64,000 nucleotides of DNA from CAZKAP01 sp964550895. Lineage in GTDB: Bacteria > Bacteroidota > Bacteroidia > Flavobacteriales > Flavobacteriaceae. Within the stretch, counting starts at the first letter, position 1. Each line of letters begins with the position of its first letter. Shown piece after piece: positions 1 through 8,722 of the stretch. The notes under the pieces are model-generated. The model ran no database searches, had not been told where the DNA came from, and saw only the letters and a list, made by a program, of their open reading frames with translations. The position numbers and the translations under genes are program-made. The stretch lies in contig CAZKAP010000001.1 of the NCBI GenBank assembly GCA_964550895.1, forward strand, positions 62,001 through 126,000. Reading direction: 5' to 3'.

Positions 1-2882
1 CCCTGTTTAGGGTTTAAGCCGAGCTTTTTGCGAAGCCGGTAGCGCTTTACCTCAACACTCTTTACTGAAATGTTGAGCAAAGGAGCAATTTCCTTTGAAC
101 TGAGATTCAAACGGAGATAGGCACAAATGCGAAGGTCGTGGGGCGTGAGATCCGAATGTATCTCCTTGATTCGCTTGAGAAAATCCTTGTCGGCATTGTT
201 GAAAGCCTCTTCAAAGGATTTCCAGTCGTCTTCGTCCCGGAGATTTCGGTCTATAAGGTCCAATATGGGCTCGGTCTTACGGCTCTCGATCTTCAATAGC
301 ATCTGCTTGATCCTGTTGAGAATTTCGTTCTTGCGAATCAGACTCAGCGTGGAGGCTCCCAATTCGCGATTCTTGGAGTCCACCTCCTGTTGCATTTTTT
401 CCAGTTCGATATGGGCTATCTTCTGTTCTGCTTCCAGCTTCTCCTGCTCCCGAATTTGGCGGTTTCGCAACTCCTGCCTCTCGCTTTCGCGTTTGTAATG
501 CCTTCGGTACATCAGGTGGAGAGTGTAGAATATCCCTGCCGCAAGAAGTGCGTAGATCAACCAGGCCCAGGTACGCGCATACCATGGAGGAATTACCCGT
601 ATATCGAAGCTCAGTTCGTTAGAGCTCAGGGTGGCGCCAATGCGGGAGCGGACTCCCAACTGGTGTTTACCACTGGGCAGACTGGAGAGAAACAAGGTCG
701 GGTCCGGGGTCCATTCCTCAGGGGTCAGTTGTTCGCCGTTAAGCGTGTACCGGTAAAACACCTCCTGAAATTTATTGAGTTCCGACACACCCAGATCCAG
801 TCGAATGGAACCCTTGCCAAATTCGATGACCGATTCCCAGGTACCCGGTCGCAATGCCCTTTCTTCCGGGCTATCCGGATTCAGTACACCCCGGGTCAGG
901 AAGACTTCATGCTGGACGGGTCGTGATTCCGAGGGACGAAAAATAAGAAAACCTTCCGAAAGGCCTATCAAATAGGCGCCCGGCTCTACTTCCACCAGAC
1001 ACTCGAATCCTTCTCTGCCGATTTGGGTCCTGAGGTCCCTGGAAATCGGATAGGATTCCAGTTCGAGGGCCCCATTCAGGAGGTTGGGAGAAAACCTGAA
1101 GAGGGTCCGGTCTCCGAACCCCCAGAACTCCTCCTGTCTACTATTGTTCAGCAATATACTATTCAGACTGTCGCCGCTTTGGGAGACCAGCTGCCGTACC
1201 TCTGGATATGGCTTCCATTCACGTGACTCCGGGTCATAGCGATCCACTCCCGAGCGGTACCCGTAAATAACCTGACCGCGGTGGGTGATCAGGCTACTTG
1301 CATCGGACTTGGCCTCCCAGGTCTTCAAAACCCGAAGCCTCCGGAAATCATCATCTGCTTCCAGCAGGAAACTCCCCTTTCGCTCGTGGTTAATCAAAAG
1401 CCTGCCATCCCCGTCCCACTCCACAAACCGGGAGGAAATCGAAAACCCCGACATGCGGTTTCGAAACGTCCACCCATTAGGGGCTTTCTCCAGTATACTC
1501 AATCCTTGATAACTCCCCTGCAGTAAAAGATCGGTCCTTCCCGGCACAGGCCTGAAGCCCCATACTCCCGGAAAAGAAGATAATTGAATCAACCGCGTCC
1601 CCTTTAAAGTATACGTACCATTATGATGCCCACAAAAGAGCACCCCATCGTATTCGTACAGGTTCCAGACCTGGCCTTCGCTATTCTCCACGAATGTAAA
1701 CTCCGCAGTCGCGCCGCCGGGCCTGTAAAACAGACCCTGATTGGATCCGACAAATAGCGTATCATTGCGCTTGAGTGCCGTATGGATAACTCCGAGCCGC
1801 CCCGCGTTGTCGGCCCATTCCCTGAAGGGGCTCCCGGGAAAAATGACGGATATCCCATGATCCAACCCCAACCAAATACGACCGGAAGTGTCCTCGGATA
1901 TCGAAAGAACGGTATTGTTGAACAGACCGGTAGACCGGTCCTGCCGCTGAACCCAGCCCCCCTCCTTATCCAGGGTTACCAGGCCACTGCCGATGGTTCC
2001 CAGGAAGTAATTTCCACTACGCCCTCGCATGGCACTATAAACCTTCAGGCCCCGTAGTTTGTACGCTGAAGGCAGAGGAAAATAACTACCCTCAGCGCCC
2101 TCTTCACCCCGGATAAATCGGGCATCTTCATTAACAGCCAGCCAGCCTTCATCGGTTTGAAAGAAACCCACCACCCGATTATCGGAGATTCCAGGTCCAT
2201 ACGCGATCATCCTCTCATTGCCCTGTTTGATTTCCCAAATGCCACTGCCTGCCTTTTGATAAAACAAACGATCGTCCCAGGTAAAGAGCTTGGGCAGTTC
2301 ATTCCTAATTTCCCGGACATGCAGGTTTTCTTCTTCGCCCTCCTTGTAGAAGATCAGGTGTTGCTGGGTCTGAAATACTATATAATCCCCGACCACCTCA
2401 ATGTTACGTACTTCTTCTTCCTCCATCAGGGGCTGCCGCAGGCCGGGAAGCAGGGACGTATACGACAATCGTCCCAGGGTATCGCTCTGCCAGTACCCCA
2501 GCTCACGGTAACAACCCGTATACACACGGTCTCCATGACACAATACGCTCAGTAACTCGGACCCGTTTGGTGACGGATAAAGGTTCCAGCTGGAACCGTT
2601 GAATTGCAACAATCCTCCATTGTTTGCCACGTAAATCGAGCCGCGACTGTCCTGGGAAATATCCCAGTTCTTCCGGCGCGCGTTGTAGTCCGTACTCGAA
2701 AAATTCTGCACGGGATAATACCCCTGCGCCCGGATTCCCCCGAACTGTCCCCATGCAAGCAGTACGGCCAAAGGAACCAGGACTTCCCTGAGTAGAGACG
2801 GAATTGTCGGTAAGTTCGGGTTCCCCCTAAGGCGAATTTTTCTCCTCTTGAGCCATCCGGAAATCTGAAATTTTCGTTGCAT
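1..2882 (-). CDS. Membrane-tethered sensor/regulator with beta-propeller, Y_Y_Y domain and LuxR-type HTH (3' end cut by window edge)
   Basis: One reading frame stays open for 960 codons from the ATG at 2880-2882 to the left edge, so the stop lies outside the window. Domains in order: a signal or N-terminal membrane segment at residues 33-53; a long region of propeller-like repeats with an SRGSIYVANNGGLLQF-type motif near the start (periplasmic ligand sensing); a Y_Y_Y-like immunoglobulin fold just before a membrane segment at about 769-790; a charged coiled coil at 795-850; and a C-terminal LuxR/GerE helix-turn-helix at 905-960 with LSSKEIAPLLNISVKSVEV. There is no histidine kinase domain, so this resembles the flavobacterial one-component family of ligand-binding sensor plus HTH rather than a hybrid two-component system. 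Only some 10-20 residues are probably missing. The lipoprotein gene at 2896-3528 ends 13 bp upstream on the same strand, suggesting co-transcription. The target genes and ligand cannot be read from the sequence. Confidence 0.85.
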   Translation of the reverse strand, partial: MQRKFQISGWLKRRKIRLRGNPNLPTIPSLLREVLVPLAVLLAWGQFGGIRAQGYYPVQNFSSTDYNARRKNWDISQDSRGSIYVANNGGLLQFNGSSWNLYPSPNGSELLSVLCHGDRVYTGCYRELGYWQSDTLGRLSYTSLLPGLRQPLMEEEEVRNIEVVGDYIVFQTQQHLIFYKEGEEENLHVREIRNELPKLFTWDDRLFYQKAGSGIWEIKQGNERMIAYGPGISDNRVVGFFQTDEGWLAVNEDARFIRGEEGAEGSYFPLPSAYKLRGLKVYSAMRGRSGNYFLGTIGSGLVTLDKEGGWVQRQDRSTGLFNNTVLSISEDTSGRIWLGLDHGISVIFPGSPFREWADNAGRLGVIHTALKRNDTLFVGSNQGLFYRPGGATAEFTFVENSEGQVWNLYEYDGVLFCGHHNGTYTLKGTRLIQLSSFPGVWGFRPVPGRTDLLLQGSYQGLSILEKAPNGWTFRNRMSGFSISSRFVEWDGDGRLLINHERKGSFLLEADDDFRRLRVLKTWEAKSDASSLITHRGQVIYGYRSGVDRYDPESREWKPYPEVRQLVSQSGDSLNSILLNNSRQEEFWGFGDRTLFRFSPNLLNGALELESYPISRDLRTQIGREGFECLVEVEPGAYLIGLSEGFLIFRPSESRPVQHEVFLTRGVLNPDSPEERALRPGTWESVIEFGKGSIRLDLGVSELNKFQEVFYRYTLNGEQLTPEEWTPDPTLFLSSLPSGKHQLGVRSRIGATLSSNELSFDIRVIPPWYARTWAWLIYALLAAGIFYTLHLMYRRHYKRESERQELRNRQIREQEKLEAEQKIAHIELEKMQQEVDSKNRELGASTLSLIRKNEILNRIKQMLLKIESRKTEPILDLIDRNLRDEDDWKSFEEAFNNADKDFLKRIKEIHSDLTPHDLRICAYLRLNLSSKEIAPLLNISVKSVEVKRYRLRKKLGLNPKQ

Positions 2883-2895
2883 TTATAAAATGCCT

Positions 2896-3528
2896 TTAAT
2901 GCACGTACTCGAGTTTAACGAATTCCCTTTTGACCGCCCGGCTCAGCATCCTTTCACTTCCCCTCAGGTCACCTTCAGCCTGGATAACAACCGCTCCGTT
3001 GGTTCCCAGAACCCACAGGAAATCCCCCTCAGGCTGTCCATGTACCTCCGTCGAGAAGGGATCCTCCTTTTCCACATCGTAGAATTCCATATATGACCCC
3101 GACATATAAGGCATGCAGGCTTCCCTGAGCCGGGAACGCAAGGCGGGATCGGAACAGCGCAACCGGACGATTACCTTCCCCAGAAGGCGTGTCCTGAGAA
3201 CGGAGTTCGACCATAAACTACCCGGTTCGGGCAACCCTTTCGTGCTTCGGGCCTCATCCCGGAAGACGAGGGTACGCACCGTGTCTTGCTGTCCAAAAAT
3301 CCCTGCAGGCACTGAGCGGCCCAAAGACCGGACCGCCTCAAGGGGGCTCCCGTTGAGATCGTAGGCCCTGACTGAAACGGGAGAGAAATCAGGTGCCTGA
3401 CTCAAGGGTATCCGGTTTAAATGTCCCCAGGGGGGAGTTTGGCCCTCGGGGTACATAAGCGTTCGAGACGCGCAGGAGGCCAGTCCGAAAAGGAGGAATA
3501 CGGTCATTCTATGCGTAAAAACTTTCAT
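2896..3528 (-). CDS. Hypothetical lipoprotein, 210 aa
   Basis: I do not recognise a family. The chosen start is the ATG at 3528 (MKVFTHRMTVFLLFGLASC), because it gives a compact type II signal peptide ending in a lipobox LASC; an ATG three codons upstream at 3537 is possible. After the lipid-anchor cysteine the protein is soluble, with no further membrane segment, and should sit in the periplasm or on the outer membrane. It contains alternating charged and beta-rich stretches and no catalytic motif that I can see. The regulator gene at 1-2882 starts 13 bp downstream, so the two probably form an operon, and the lipoprotein may serve the sensor. A near-match to the Bacteroidetes -7 box (TACCTTTA on the minus strand, 3563-3570) lies about 35 bp upstream. 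Confidence 0.6.
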   Translation of the reverse strand: MKVFTHRMTVFLLFGLASCASRTLMYPEGQTPPWGHLNRIPLSQAPDFSPVSVRAYDLNGSPLEAVRSLGRSVPAGIFGQQDTVRTLVFRDEARSTKGLPEPGSLWSNSVLRTRLLGKVIVRLRCSDPALRSRLREACMPYMSGSYMEFYDVEKEDPFSTEVHGQPEGDFLWVLGTNGAVVIQAEGDLRGSERMLSRAVKREFVKLEYVH

Positions 3529-3934
3529 ACAGTGCAAGGTGGTCCGGTGTTCGTCTGTAATCTAAAGGTAGACAAATCGAAAATTCCATAGCTTGGTCTA
3601 CAATTTTGTTGCCGACACAACTATCTGTGTACTTTCGGCCCGCCTTTTAGAATGATCCGGATTACGCCTACCGGGAATTTCGACAAACAGGTACTCAGCA
3701 CCTCCAATTCAGTACAATCAGCGCTACCCCTGCCGCTCAATTAGGGCGGATAATCACCGGAAACCGGCGATTTATAAATTCGGACTTGGGTCTGCCCTTA
3801 GGGTCGTTCGGCCGTTGAGAACCGGTACAATATTTTTGATCGGGACCCCCGCCCATACCCTCGAGTCTGACGGCCGCAACTGGTGAAGCTCCGCCACTAG
3901 CTAAGACTGATAAAACCGTAACCGTAAATCCAAC
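3529..3934. other. Intergenic region, 406 bp, between divergent genes
   Basis: This separates the minus-strand lipoprotein gene from the plus-strand TPR/AraC gene. I see no ORF with coding character. It holds two promoter-like -7 boxes: TACCTTTA on the minus strand (3563-3570) and TATTTTTG on the plus strand (3831-3838). The plus-strand gene would have a leader of about 90 nt. No hairpin terminator or riboswitch pattern was seen. Confidence 0.5.
3831..3838 (+). promoter_or_regulatory. Putative -7 promoter box (TAnnTTTG) for the TPR/AraC gene
   Basis: TATTTTTG fits the Bacteroidetes -7 consensus TAnnTTTG. No TTTG -33 element lies at 17-23 bp, so this is only a half match. The ATG at 3935 is 96 bp downstream. 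Confidence 0.35.
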
Positions 3935-5605
3935 ATGACAACCTTTCAACAGGCCGGTATGCAAACAGGCTTCCTTTTATCCCTGCTTATGGCCACAGCC
4001 TGCCTATTTGCAGTTGAGCCCGATCTAAAAGGCCATCCGGACTTCAGGAGTTATTCCCTGCAAGCCCTGATGAGACTCGAACTCTCTCTAGAGAAAAGCG
4101 GAGATACTGCCGGGCTGAAGGAAGTGCTGAACTGGCATATCAAGAAGGCCCGGACCGAATTGGATACCATTGAAGCCCTGGAATCCTATAAATGGCTTTC
4201 CTGGATCGAAAACCACCAAAGAGGTATCGCACGGCTTGACTCAGCCCTCTCACTCAATCAGCACTACAGTCAGCGGGAACCCTATTTTGCGGAACTCCAC
4301 TACCGCAAGGGTGTAAAGCACTACCTATACGACAGACCCGTGCCTTGCTTCAAGAGTCTTTTGATTGCGCTGGACAAGAGTAAGGAGATGAATAATCACG
4401 AACTCTTTATCAAATGTCTTAACCTGATCGCCGTGCTGAAAATGGAATACGGCCAGGAGTACGAAGCCCTTAAGCTTCAGCAATCCAGCCTGAAAATCCT
4501 AAAGGAGCGGGCCGAACTCATACCCTCCTACAACGACCTGTATATAGGCACCCTCGATGGACTGACCATAGGATACCTCCACACAGGTCGATACGATTCC
4601 GCACGTGCCGTGGCCCGTGAAGGCATGCGCAAATGCGAAGAGTTGGGAGAATCGGGCTTTGACCAGAATTTCCGCCTATTACTGGCGCAAATCAACTATT
4701 ACGATGGCAACCTGCTCAAGGCGCGGGATACGCTGGTGAAAATAGTTGGGGAATACCGGGGTACGGCGCAGGCCGACATCCTGTACTACCTCGGAATGAT
4801 TGCCGGAAAACTCGGTAATCCCAAGGAAAAAGTGAATTACTTCCGGGAAGTGGATTCCATACTCTCGGATAGCGAACTGTCCTACCTCGACAGTGCCGAG
4901 GCCGTGTATGAATACCTGCTTCGGGACGCGTTGAATGTCAATTCCGCCGAGACCCAGAGGAGGTACCTGGAAAAAGCACAATACTTCGATAGCCTGGTGC
5001 AACTCCGGGAACTGCAGGTCAAGGCCATTTCCCATGCGCGATTCGACAGGCAGATGCACCAGATCGTTTATCCTTCCGGTGATCGGGGCCTCTCCAACGG
5101 CGCACTGTGGATAATTACTCCCTTAGTGCTTACCCTCCTCGGACTGTACGCCCTTGCTCGACTTAAGGCTTCCGGTAGTATGCTGAGCAGGCCAGAAAAA
5201 ACACCCTCCCCAACGAGAAAACAGGGCAAGACCGGACTGGAGGCCAACACCGAGGTTAAAATCCTGGATGCACTGAAAGCGTGGGAAAAAGGTAAGGGTT
5301 TCCTGGATCAGGAGGTAACGCTGTCCTCCCTGGCCAAAGACCTGGGAACCAATAGCGCCTATCTTTCCCGGGTGATCAATGTTCACAAAGAGATCTCCTT
5401 CGCCAATTACCTCAAGGACCTGCGAATCAAATACGCCATAGAATTCATCAACAAAAACAGGGAACGCGCCTCAAGGATGTCCACCATCCAACTGGCCGAA
5501 GCCTTCGGTTTCAAATCACAGGACGTTTTCGTTCGTTCCCTGAAGTCCAGGACGGGCCTCACCCCTTCCAAATACCTTAAGGAAGTCCGGGGGGAAAGGG
5601 CCTGA
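3935..5605 (+). CDS. Membrane-bound transcriptional regulator: TPR sensor, one membrane segment, AraC-type HTH
   Basis: The 556-residue protein starts with a signal-like hydrophobic segment (MQTGFLLSLLMATACLFA). A helical region of tetratricopeptide-like repeats follows to about residue 380 (for example YLHTGRYDSARAVAREGM and QINYYDGNLLKARDTL). A single membrane segment lies at about 388-408 (ALWIITPLVLTLLGLYAL), and a C-terminal AraC/XylS DNA-binding domain at about 441-550 (VTLSSLAKDLGTNSAYLSRV and a second helix pair ending in GLTPSKYLKEVR). This is a known Bacteroidetes architecture in which the repeats face the periplasm and the DNA-binding domain is cytoplasmic. An alternative start is the ATG at 3959. 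It stands alone between a divergent lipoprotein and marC; the signal and target are unknown. Confidence 0.85.
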   Translation: MTTFQQAGMQTGFLLSLLMATACLFAVEPDLKGHPDFRSYSLQALMRLELSLEKSGDTAGLKEVLNWHIKKARTELDTIEALESYKWLSWIENHQRGIARLDSALSLNQHYSQREPYFAELHYRKGVKHYLYDRPVPCFKSLLIALDKSKEMNNHELFIKCLNLIAVLKMEYGQEYEALKLQQSSLKILKERAELIPSYNDLYIGTLDGLTIGYLHTGRYDSARAVAREGMRKCEELGESGFDQNFRLLLAQINYYDGNLLKARDTLVKIVGEYRGTAQADILYYLGMIAGKLGNPKEKVNYFREVDSILSDSELSYLDSAEAVYEYLLRDALNVNSAETQRRYLEKAQYFDSLVQLRELQVKAISHARFDRQMHQIVYPSGDRGLSNGALWIITPLVLTLLGLYALARLKASGSMLSRPEKTPSPTRKQGKTGLEANTEVKILDALKAWEKGKGFLDQEVTLSSLAKDLGTNSAYLSRVINVHKEISFANYLKDLRIKYAIEFINKNRERASRMSTIQLAEAFGFKSQDVFVRSLKSRTGLTPSKYLKEVRGERA

Positions 5606-5680
5606 CACCTCCTTTCGGACAGTCCTCCGGTTCCCCGATTTTTCTCTGTAAAAGCAGCGGCAAGCGTACAAAAAACATCC

Positions 5681-5688
5681 TACCTTTG
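5681..5688 (+). promoter_or_regulatory. Putative -7 promoter box for the MarC gene
   Basis: TACCTTTG is a perfect TAnnTTTG box, ending 20 bp before the TTG start at 5708. No clear -33 TTTG is seen at normal spacing. Its position supports the TTG start over the first in-frame ATG, which lies 16 codons into the protein. Confidence 0.5.
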
Positions 5689-5707
5689 CCACCTAAAATT
5701 CTTAGCG

Positions 5708-6298
5708 TTGGAACTGGAAAACCTCAGCATTAAGCAAATAGCTTCGGCGTCTATGGTCCTCTTTGCCGTGATCGATATCCTGGGAAGCGTACCCATAATA
5801 ATATCCCTTAGGAACAAGGTCGGACATATACAGTCCGAGAAGGCCTCCCTGGTAGCTACCATATTATTGGTGGCGTTTCTTTTCGTCGGGGAAAGCCTGC
5901 TGCGGCTCATCGGAATCGATGTGAACTCCTTCGCGGTTGCCGGTGCATTCGTCCTCTTCTTCCTCGCCCTGGAGATGGTGCTAGGCATTACTCTGTACCG
6001 GGACGACGAACCCGAGAGCGCATCCATAGTGCCTATAGCCTTCCCCCTGATCGCCGGGGCAGGGACCATGACCACCATACTGACGTTAAGGGCAGAATTC
6101 GCAGAGGAAAACATCACGGTGGCCATATTGCTGAATATGGTATTTGTTTACCTGGTGCTCAAGTCTTCGCGGAAGATCGAGCGCGTGCTCGGTAAAGGCG
6201 GACTGAGTATTTTCCGAAAAGTTTTCGGAATCATACTCATGGCAATCGCGGTGAAACTCTTCGCTTCCAACATTAACGGACTTCTAAATCCTTCATAA
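5708..6298 (+). CDS. MarC family integral membrane protein
   Basis: The 196-residue protein has six predicted membrane segments and the MarC (UPF0056) hallmarks: an early VLFAVIDILGSVPIII segment, an AGAFVLFFLALEMVLGI segment and PIAFPLIAGAGTMTTIL, which is the conserved proline-glycine loop of the family. It acts in the inner membrane. The substrate is unknown; the old link to multiple antibiotic resistance is not supported for the family. The start is a TTG at 5708: no ATG lies upstream in frame near the family start, and the first ATG would cut off the first membrane helix. The following small gene starts at the next base after the stop, so the two are probably co-translated. Confidence 0.88.
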   Translation: MELENLSIKQIASASMVLFAVIDILGSVPIIISLRNKVGHIQSEKASLVATILLVAFLFVGESLLRLIGIDVNSFAVAGAFVLFFLALEMVLGITLYRDDEPESASIVPIAFPLIAGAGTMTTILTLRAEFAEENITVAILLNMVFVYLVLKSSRKIERVLGKGGLSIFRKVFGIILMAIAVKLFASNINGLLNPS

Positions 6299-6547
6299 AT
6301 GGGAAGAACTACCCGAATCGTATTACTCGTCCTGGGCATCGCCCTGATCGTATTCAATCTGTCTACCGTGGATTACAACGAGCCCTGGTCTTCGACCAGC
6401 CAGGTCGCCTGGATAGGAGTGATCGCAGGCGTGTGTGCGATCCTTATTGTACTGATCAACCAGTCGGCACTTCGGGTAGACAGCGAACTCAAAAAACGGT
6501 CTAAAGAAAAGGATCGGAGTGTCGTGCCGGATCAGAAGGAGGGCTGA
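6299..6547 (+). CDS. Small membrane protein with two hydrophobic segments
   Basis: This 82-residue protein is not recognised by family. It has one hydrophobic helix at about residues 6-22 and a second at about 37-54 (VAWIGVIAGVCAILIVLI), followed by a charged, lysine-rich tail (KKRSKEKDRS). The ATG at 6299 directly abuts the marC stop, so it is almost certainly co-translated with marC. Its last 16 bp overlap the end of the convergent protease gene (6532-8175). Confidence 0.65.
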   Translation: MGRTTRIVLLVLGIALIVFNLSTVDYNEPWSSTSQVAWIGVIAGVCAILIVLINQSALRVDSELKKRSKEKDRSVVPDQKEG

Positions 6548-8175
6548 TCCGTTGTAGGCGATGACATACGTGAGGTCACCTCACGGTCGATTCTCATGAC
6601 TTCCTGTAGCATCCTATCGTGAGCGGACTTGATCTTGGCACCGAGATCCGGCGAATACAATTGCTCCGCAAATCCCGCGCGGATGTATTCCTTGATCATT
6701 TCCTCATGCCCGTAGAAATCCAGGCTGATATTCCTGTACAGCACGAAATCAATGAACTGCTCGAAAATGATGTCGTCTACCCTGAACTCCTCCAGGAACT
6801 GGTATTCCGGGTAGCGATAGAATCGGCTCCTGTCCCGCTCAAGAAAGTTAAAAACGAAATTGGAAAAGAATTCCGAAGAGTCCATAGACTTGACCTTCTC
6901 CTCGTCCAGGGAACCAATCGGGACGAACACATCGGGAATGATCCCCCCGCCCCCGTATACAATCTTCCCCTTGGGAGTTACGAATTTCAGAGAATCCGCC
7001 ACTTTAATACTGTCCACAGAATTGAGCTCTCCATTGTAATAGCGCTGCATGAAATCCTGATAATAGTCCTCATGACCGTTGGAATAAGATCGCTGAATCG
7101 ACCTTCCGGTGGGCGTATAGTAGCGGGAAACGGTGAGTCGGACTGCGGATCCGTCTCCCAGATCCATTTCGCGCTGTACCAGCCCTTTCCCGAATGAGCG
7201 GCGACCCACGATGGTGCCCGCGTCATTATCCTGCAATGCTCCGGCAATAATCTCACTGGCCGAGGCGGAGCGCTCGTTGATCAGTACGTAGATGGGGCGC
7301 CCCTGAAAGCTTCCCCGATCCGAAGCATAAACCTTGTCTACTTCTCCCTTCTTATTCCTGGTGAACAGGATCAGCTTACCACCACCCAGGAATTCATCGG
7401 CCAGTTTCTCAGCCACCCCGAGGTACCCTCCGGGATTATCACGCAAGTCGAGTACCAGTTTTGAGGCCCCCTGGGCCTGAAGCGTATACAACGCCTCCTT
7501 GAACTCGGAATAGGTAGACTCGGCGAAGCGGTTTAACTTGATATACCCCAGGCTTTCGTCCAGCATAAAGGAAGACTCCACGCTCTTAATCGGGACATGG
7601 CCCCGGGTTACCCTTCGTTTGAGGATACGGTCGTTATGTGGCCGGTAGATGATCAGTTCCACCTGGCTGCCCTCGGGGCCCTTGAGCCTACCGACCAGTT
7701 CGTCGTTGCTCAGCCTCTTTCCATATAGCGTATCCCCGTCTGCCAACAAAATCTTATCCCCGGATATGATGCCCTGGCGCTCACTGGGCCCACCTTCTAT
7801 GGGACGTACTACGGTTACTGTATCACCGACGCGCTGAAAGCGGATGCCGATTCCCACGAAATCGCCCTTCATGCTCTCGGTCATCCCCTGCATTTCACTT
7901 CGGGGAATGTAAACCGAATGCGGATCGAGTTTTTCGAGTATGTCGTTCACCGTAACGTCGACGATACTGTCGGTATTGACATCGTCCACATAGGCATGAT
8001 CAATAAAATCAATCAGGCGGTTGAGCTTATCCTTCTTTGAATTCGTGGAGAATAAAGGCTCCGGTGAATCGCTGAAGTGCAGCTTACCTCCTATGAGGAT
8101 CCCTATAGCCAGGCTCACCCCTAACAGCAGGGGTACAAAGAGCAACAGATTGGAACGGTTCTTTTTCATAGGCAT
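6532..8175 (-). CDS. S41 family C-terminal processing peptidase (CtpA/Prc type)
   Basis: This is a periplasmic serine protease of 547 residues. It has an N-terminal membrane anchor or signal at residues 8-30 (LLLFVPLLLGVSLAIGI), a helical N-terminal domain, a PDZ domain at about 105-190 (MKGDFVGIGIRF and GGPSERQGIISGD) and the S41 catalytic domain from about 205. The catalytic serine is in SASASE (residues 303-308) and the general-base lysine is K330 in RSFGKG. Such proteases trim C-termini or destroy mistargeted periplasmic proteins. The start may be the ATG at 8175 or the one at 8169. The dCMP deaminase gene ends 2 bp upstream on the same strand, so the two form an operon. The 3' end overlaps the convergent small membrane protein gene by 16 bp. 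Confidence 0.93.
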   Translation of the reverse strand: MPMKKNRSNLLLFVPLLLGVSLAIGILIGGKLHFSDSPEPLFSTNSKKDKLNRLIDFIDHAYVDDVNTDSIVDVTVNDILEKLDPHSVYIPRSEMQGMTESMKGDFVGIGIRFQRVGDTVTVVRPIEGGPSERQGIISGDKILLADGDTLYGKRLSNDELVGRLKGPEGSQVELIIYRPHNDRILKRRVTRGHVPIKSVESSFMLDESLGYIKLNRFAESTYSEFKEALYTLQAQGASKLVLDLRDNPGGYLGVAEKLADEFLGGGKLILFTRNKKGEVDKVYASDRGSFQGRPIYVLINERSASASEIIAGALQDNDAGTIVGRRSFGKGLVQREMDLGDGSAVRLTVSRYYTPTGRSIQRSYSNGHEDYYQDFMQRYYNGELNSVDSIKVADSLKFVTPKGKIVYGGGGIIPDVFVPIGSLDEEKVKSMDSSEFFSNFVFNFLERDRSRFYRYPEYQFLEEFRVDDIIFEQFIDFVLYRNISLDFYGHEEMIKEYIRAGFAEQLYSPDLGAKIKSAHDRMLQEVMRIDREVTSRMSSPTTDQPSF

Positions 8176-8177
8176 AA

Positions 8178-8615
8178 CTACACCAGGGTTTCACTGGTGG
8201 AAATCTGTTCGACTTCCACGCCCGCCTTCCTGAGAAAATCCAGCCCGGATGCATCCTTGTACTGGATTTCATAAACGACCCGTATAATCCCCGCCTGGTG
8301 AATCAGTTTACTGCATTCGCGACAGGGAGACAGGGTGATGTACAGGGTTGCCCCGGTACAGGATTGGGTGCCCGAGGCTACCTTGAGTATCGCATTGGCC
8401 TCTGCGTGAAGCACATACCACTTGGTATATCCCTCCTCGTCTTCGCATATATTCTCGAATCCCGTGGGCGTTCCGTTATAGCCGTCGGAAATAATCGTAC
8501 GATTCTTTACGATAAGGGCTCCCACTTGTTTCCGCTCGCAATACGAAAGCCTTCCCCACTCCGCTGCCATCCTCAGGTAGGCGATATCGTATTTGAGTTG
8601 CTTGCTGCGATTCAT
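8178..8615 (-). CDS. dCMP deaminase (deoxycytidylate deaminase)
   Basis: This 145-residue cytosolic enzyme converts dCMP to dUMP and so feeds dTMP synthesis. The zinc site is complete: H70 and E72 in VLHAEANAI give the first ligand and the proton shuttle, and C98 and C101 in SPCRECSK give the other ligands. The N-terminal part (SYCERKQVGALIVKN and DGYNGTPTGFEN) matches the deoxycytidylate deaminase subgroup rather than tRNA or cytidine deaminases. It is the first gene of a two-gene unit with the S41 peptidase. A TATATTTA near-match to the -7 box lies close upstream of the start. Confidence 0.93.
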   Translation of the reverse strand: MNRSKQLKYDIAYLRMAAEWGRLSYCERKQVGALIVKNRTIISDGYNGTPTGFENICEDEEGYTKWYVLHAEANAILKVASGTQSCTGATLYITLSPCRECSKLIHQAGIIRVVYEIQYKDASGLDFLRKAGVEVEQISTSETLV

Positions 8616-8722
8616 AAAACCCTCTTCGAATTAAATATACCCGAATATCTTTCTCCGATCAAATTCTTAACGCCCGTTTTAACGGACTTTTCGTTCAGCG
8701 GCAGGGTTACCGTTACTCCCCG

